DNA of 64,000 bases from Lycocorax pyrrhopterus obiensis (Eukaryota > Chordata > Aves > Passeriformes > Paradisaeidae), in contig JACSVZ010000001.1 in the NCBI GenBank assembly GCA_014706295.1, positions 41,476,383-41,540,382 of the forward strand, read 5' to 3'. The translations under genes and the position numbers were made by a program. The notes beneath the pieces are model-generated. The model did no database searches. It was not told the origin of the DNA and saw nothing but the letters and a program-made list of their open reading frames with translations. This document shows positions 62,471-64,000 of this stretch, piece after piece. Positions within the stretch are counted from its first letter, which is position 1. Every line of letters begins with the position of its first letter.

Positions 62471-64000
62471 TCACATCTTACAGACAAACTAATTTTAAAA
62501 AGTCTTGTTGTTTGTTTTTTTCTTTTGTGAAACAGTGTATACAATGTGTATGCATTGACTGATTTCAACTGAGAGGATCCTGGATACTGTATTGATCCCT
62601 GCTGGTCCATCTACAGCCCCCGTAGCTGATCAGAAGCTTGAGGGAATTCTTTTTCTGCTGAGTTTCCAGTAAGTTATTTAGAAAGAAGGTAGATATTTTG
62701 AGGCAAAGGAGAGGATAGATTATAAAAATTTAAGACTACCTAAGCAACTACCAGGTCAGACATAGCACTGACCTAATTTATGATCCTGTCTCTGTAGCGG
62801 CATGAAGGAGACAGTAAGGCTGCAGGGATGTTGAGAGAAAAGGAAAACAAAAAGAAATAAATCCATTTCAAAAATATTGCTGTTGGTAGAATTGAGTGAA
62901 AGCAGATGTAACCCAGTGAACTTCAGACCCTGAAGTAATGTTATGTCTTTCACTTACTGAGAAAAGTGAGCAATGCCAGTGAAAAATTATCTGGCTCTAA
63001 AATCCACTTTGAATGACTCCTGCATAATAGAAGTAACTCTTGGTTGGGAGCAGACTTTTCCTCATCATTCCGTCTTCTTTTAAAGATCTTCTCAGGAGTC
63101 TTGCAGGTCTTAAATAAATTTCTTTGCTTCCTAGTTCCTGTCTCTTGTTCAGCAGTGATTTCTCTTCAGTATAAAGAACTATAACTATGCACTGTGAGCG
63201 TGTATGAGCAAGGGGGCACAACATGGATCTCTGCTGCTAGATATAGATTTTTGAGATTATCCAAGGTTTAAAACTGTAAAGAACAGGTGGTTGAAAGCAC
63301 TCAGAGTCCTTAGATAAGAGCTCTCACTCATTCTGTTGCTTAAAACACTAGAAATTTTTGGAAATCATCTAATTCCTCCCAGCTGAGCAGGTAGCCTTTG
63401 CTGAAATTGAGAACTTGGGTCCAGTCCCTCTTGTACTAAAAGTGGTGGCCAAATTGCCACCATTAGGTCAAGGCAGAGCCTGGCACCTCACAAGCTCATT
63501 TTCTGCTTTCCTAATGATCTGATGCATTTTGGATGGCTGCAGTCCCTGTATTTTTTCATGAGCTCTCTTCCTGCCCCATGATCCAGCTGTTGTACACCAG
63601 ACTCGCTTTCCTTGTCTGCAGGTGTTTTATCTCCTTGCAAACTGTTCCCAGGAGAAAGCCATTCCTATCTCCCTGACTGTCCTCTCACAGGGCTGTATCT
63701 GAGTCTTGCATATATAGACCTTGCTGATAGGTGAAAATCTTATCAGCCGGCCCTGACGACCTGTTGTGTCCTATGCTGCCTTGAGCTTGCCCTTAGGCCT
63801 CTGCAGTAACCAGAGCAATTACCACACTGCAGCACAAGTAGTGAGTGACCTTAGGAAGCAGTCAAACATTTGCATATTATTGCATACATAAAAATAATAA
63901 TAAAAATCGGTGGGATGTGGAGTGGTGTGCAGCACCTCTTATCAACAGGCTCCACAAAAGCTCCTTCATTTGTTTATAAGGAACTGCAGACCAGAGATGC
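62471..64000. other. No gene seen
   Basis: A/T-rich DNA to the window edge without a supported gene. An octamer-like ATTTGCAT and an AATAATAATAAAAAT stretch lie near 63870-63908. Confidence 0.5.

Noticed and set aside
63350..63410. GGAAATCATCTAATTCCTCCC, resembling a reversed CR1 3' end
   Set aside because: The match is short and the following sequence is not CR1-like.
1..64000. CRISPR arrays, operons, riboswitches, bacterial promoters and tRNA genes
   Set aside because: The window is vertebrate nuclear DNA. I saw no regularly spaced repeats, and no cloverleaf with A/B boxes that I could support.

Overview
The window looks like avian (neognath bird) genomic DNA. Both recognisable genes are multi-exon with GT-AG introns. 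The repeats are almost all CR1 LINE fragments, several ending in the ATTCTATGA-type tail typical of bird CR1. There is one solo LTR of a bird ERVL-like family, one degenerate retroviral pol remnant, and no Alu/B-type SINEs. I cannot name the species from the sequence alone.

Layout. (1) About 1 to 16.83 kb, + strand: the 3' half of DZIP1, a ciliary basal-body and Hedgehog-pathway protein. I can read nine coding exons in matching splice phase, from a small exon at 3316 to the stop codon at 15742-15744. The C2H2 finger and first coiled coil must lie left of the window. (2) 16.83 to 17.94 kb: a short intergenic gap of about 1.1 kb between convergent 3' ends. (3) About 17.94 to 33.5 kb, - strand: the complete CLDN10 gene (claudin-10, 'b' first-exon type), with five coding exons totalling 228 codons plus stop, reading from a CpG island at 33.06-33.73 kb. 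The DZIP1-CLDN10 tail-to-tail arrangement matches the order known from human 13q32. (4) 33.7 to 64 kb: about 30 kb with no gene I can support. It is upstream flank of CLDN10, or a first intron if a distal exon 1a exists further right. It holds CR1 fragments, simple repeats and a few open frames that are probably chance.

The two genes are not an operon and do not act together. DZIP1 works at centriolar satellites and the basal body in ciliogenesis. CLDN10 forms paracellular cation pores at tight junctions. They share only the narrow convergent 3' interval.

The points most worth a second look are an antisense ERVL-type solo LTR inside the DZIP1 3' UTR, a 40-bp inverted repeat (37/40 identical) bracketing about 2 kb of degenerate retroviral sequence in a DZIP1 intron, a short interstitial telomeric array in CLDN10 intron 3, and the absence of a claudin-10 'a' first exon. 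I found no convincing new biological system. The window is mostly ordinary vertebrate gene and intron sequence.
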